Below are positions 40,719 through 40,721 of a stretch of 40,721 bases of DNA, in pieces. The stretch's first letter is position 1, and each line of letters opens with the position of its first letter. Below the pieces are notes generated by a model. It did no database searches and was not told the DNA's origin. It was given only the letters and a program-made list of their open reading frames with translations. A program made the position numbers and the translations under genes. The stretch is from a bacterium (GTDB lineage: Bacteria > UBP14 > UBA6098 > JAFGQG01): assembly GCA_016935765.1 (NCBI GenBank), contig JAFGQG010000027.1, forward strand, positions 1 to 40,721, given 5' to 3'.

Positions 40719-40721
40719 GTG

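Larger units (their letters stand above)
40321..40721 (-). other. AT-rich leader region upstream of the AAA operon
   Basis: 401 bases without a credible ORF on either strand. It holds two promoters pointing at the operon (40382-40411 and 40690-40718). The region between them is a possible long leader or separate RNA; it has a GGAGATCC-like stretch but no start codon behind it. Confidence 0.4.

Noticed and set aside
1..40721. tRNA, rRNA and standard riboswitch searches by eye
   Set aside because: I saw no T-loop GTTCRANYC with a matching acceptor stem in intergenic DNA and no rRNA-like sequence; a covariance-model scan would settle this.

Overview
The window looks like a piece of a moderately AT-rich bacterial chromosome from the FCB superphylum or a neighbouring candidate phylum (Zixibacteria, WOR-3/Stahlbacteria, TA06 and Cloacimonadota are the kind of lineage I would compare first). 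The basis is a secreted protein with the YPNPFN-type C-terminal sorting/FlgD-like tail, a secreted GWNLLSYP-type protein, a lipoprotein serpin, a Golvesin-type domain and several c-di-GMP proteins. This placement is inference from protein style; there is no rRNA or tRNA here to test it. I see no CRISPR array and no prophage.

Layout. 1-3763: the end of an unknown gene, then three minus-strand exported proteins (GWNLLSYP-type protein, small lipoprotein, serpin). 4125-4593: a promoter and a truncated GNAT acetyltransferase. 4724-7259: a tight plus-strand set of polysaccharide deacetylase, SAM methyltransferase, TrmO and an HPP membrane protein. 7411-10992: potassium uptake (TrkH, TrkA) and an MscS-like channel, an ion and osmotic block. 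11228-12545: an unannotated 45-residue small protein with a strong ribosome site, then a methyltransferase behind a perfect sigma-70 promoter. 12550-15005, minus strand: a TatD-RsmA fusion gene whose 3' end is repeated on the far side of a MntA-HepT toxin-antitoxin pair. 15115-18881: two 45-bp hairpin repeats, a beta-propeller protein, and a large secreted amidase with repeats embedded in its tail.

19357-28238 is a type I restriction-modification locus in the order hsdM, COG2865/AlbA_2 regulator-like gene, hsdS, REP-associated tyrosine transposase (RAYT), hsdR. hsdS carries an in-frame TAA. The RAYT sits between hsdS and hsdR, has a 94%-identical partial copy beside it, and contains its own palindromic REP elements in frame together with an 18-bp tandem repeat and a serine-coding microsatellite.

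28351-40320 is all minus strand: a TatD-like hydrolase/lipoprotein/diguanylate cyclase overlapping trio; an M29 aminopeptidase; an operon of a kinase, a sucrose-phosphate-synthase-like glycosyltransferase and a Cdd1-type HhH protein; and finally an overlapping four-gene operon of an intact AAA ATPase, a degenerate AAA partner, a GAF/HD-GYP/degenerate-GGDEF protein and a second HD-GYP protein. That last operon is the best candidate for an undescribed signalling system: two NTPase-fold proteins translationally linked to two c-di-GMP phosphodiesterases, one of them fused to a dead cyclase. The window also encodes an apparently active diguanylate cyclase with an intact inhibitory site at 29641-30522.

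Promoters in this genome are unusually easy to read: four exact TTGACA/TATAAT pairs and several near-exact ones occur in intergenic DNA, two of them with no obvious gene downstream.
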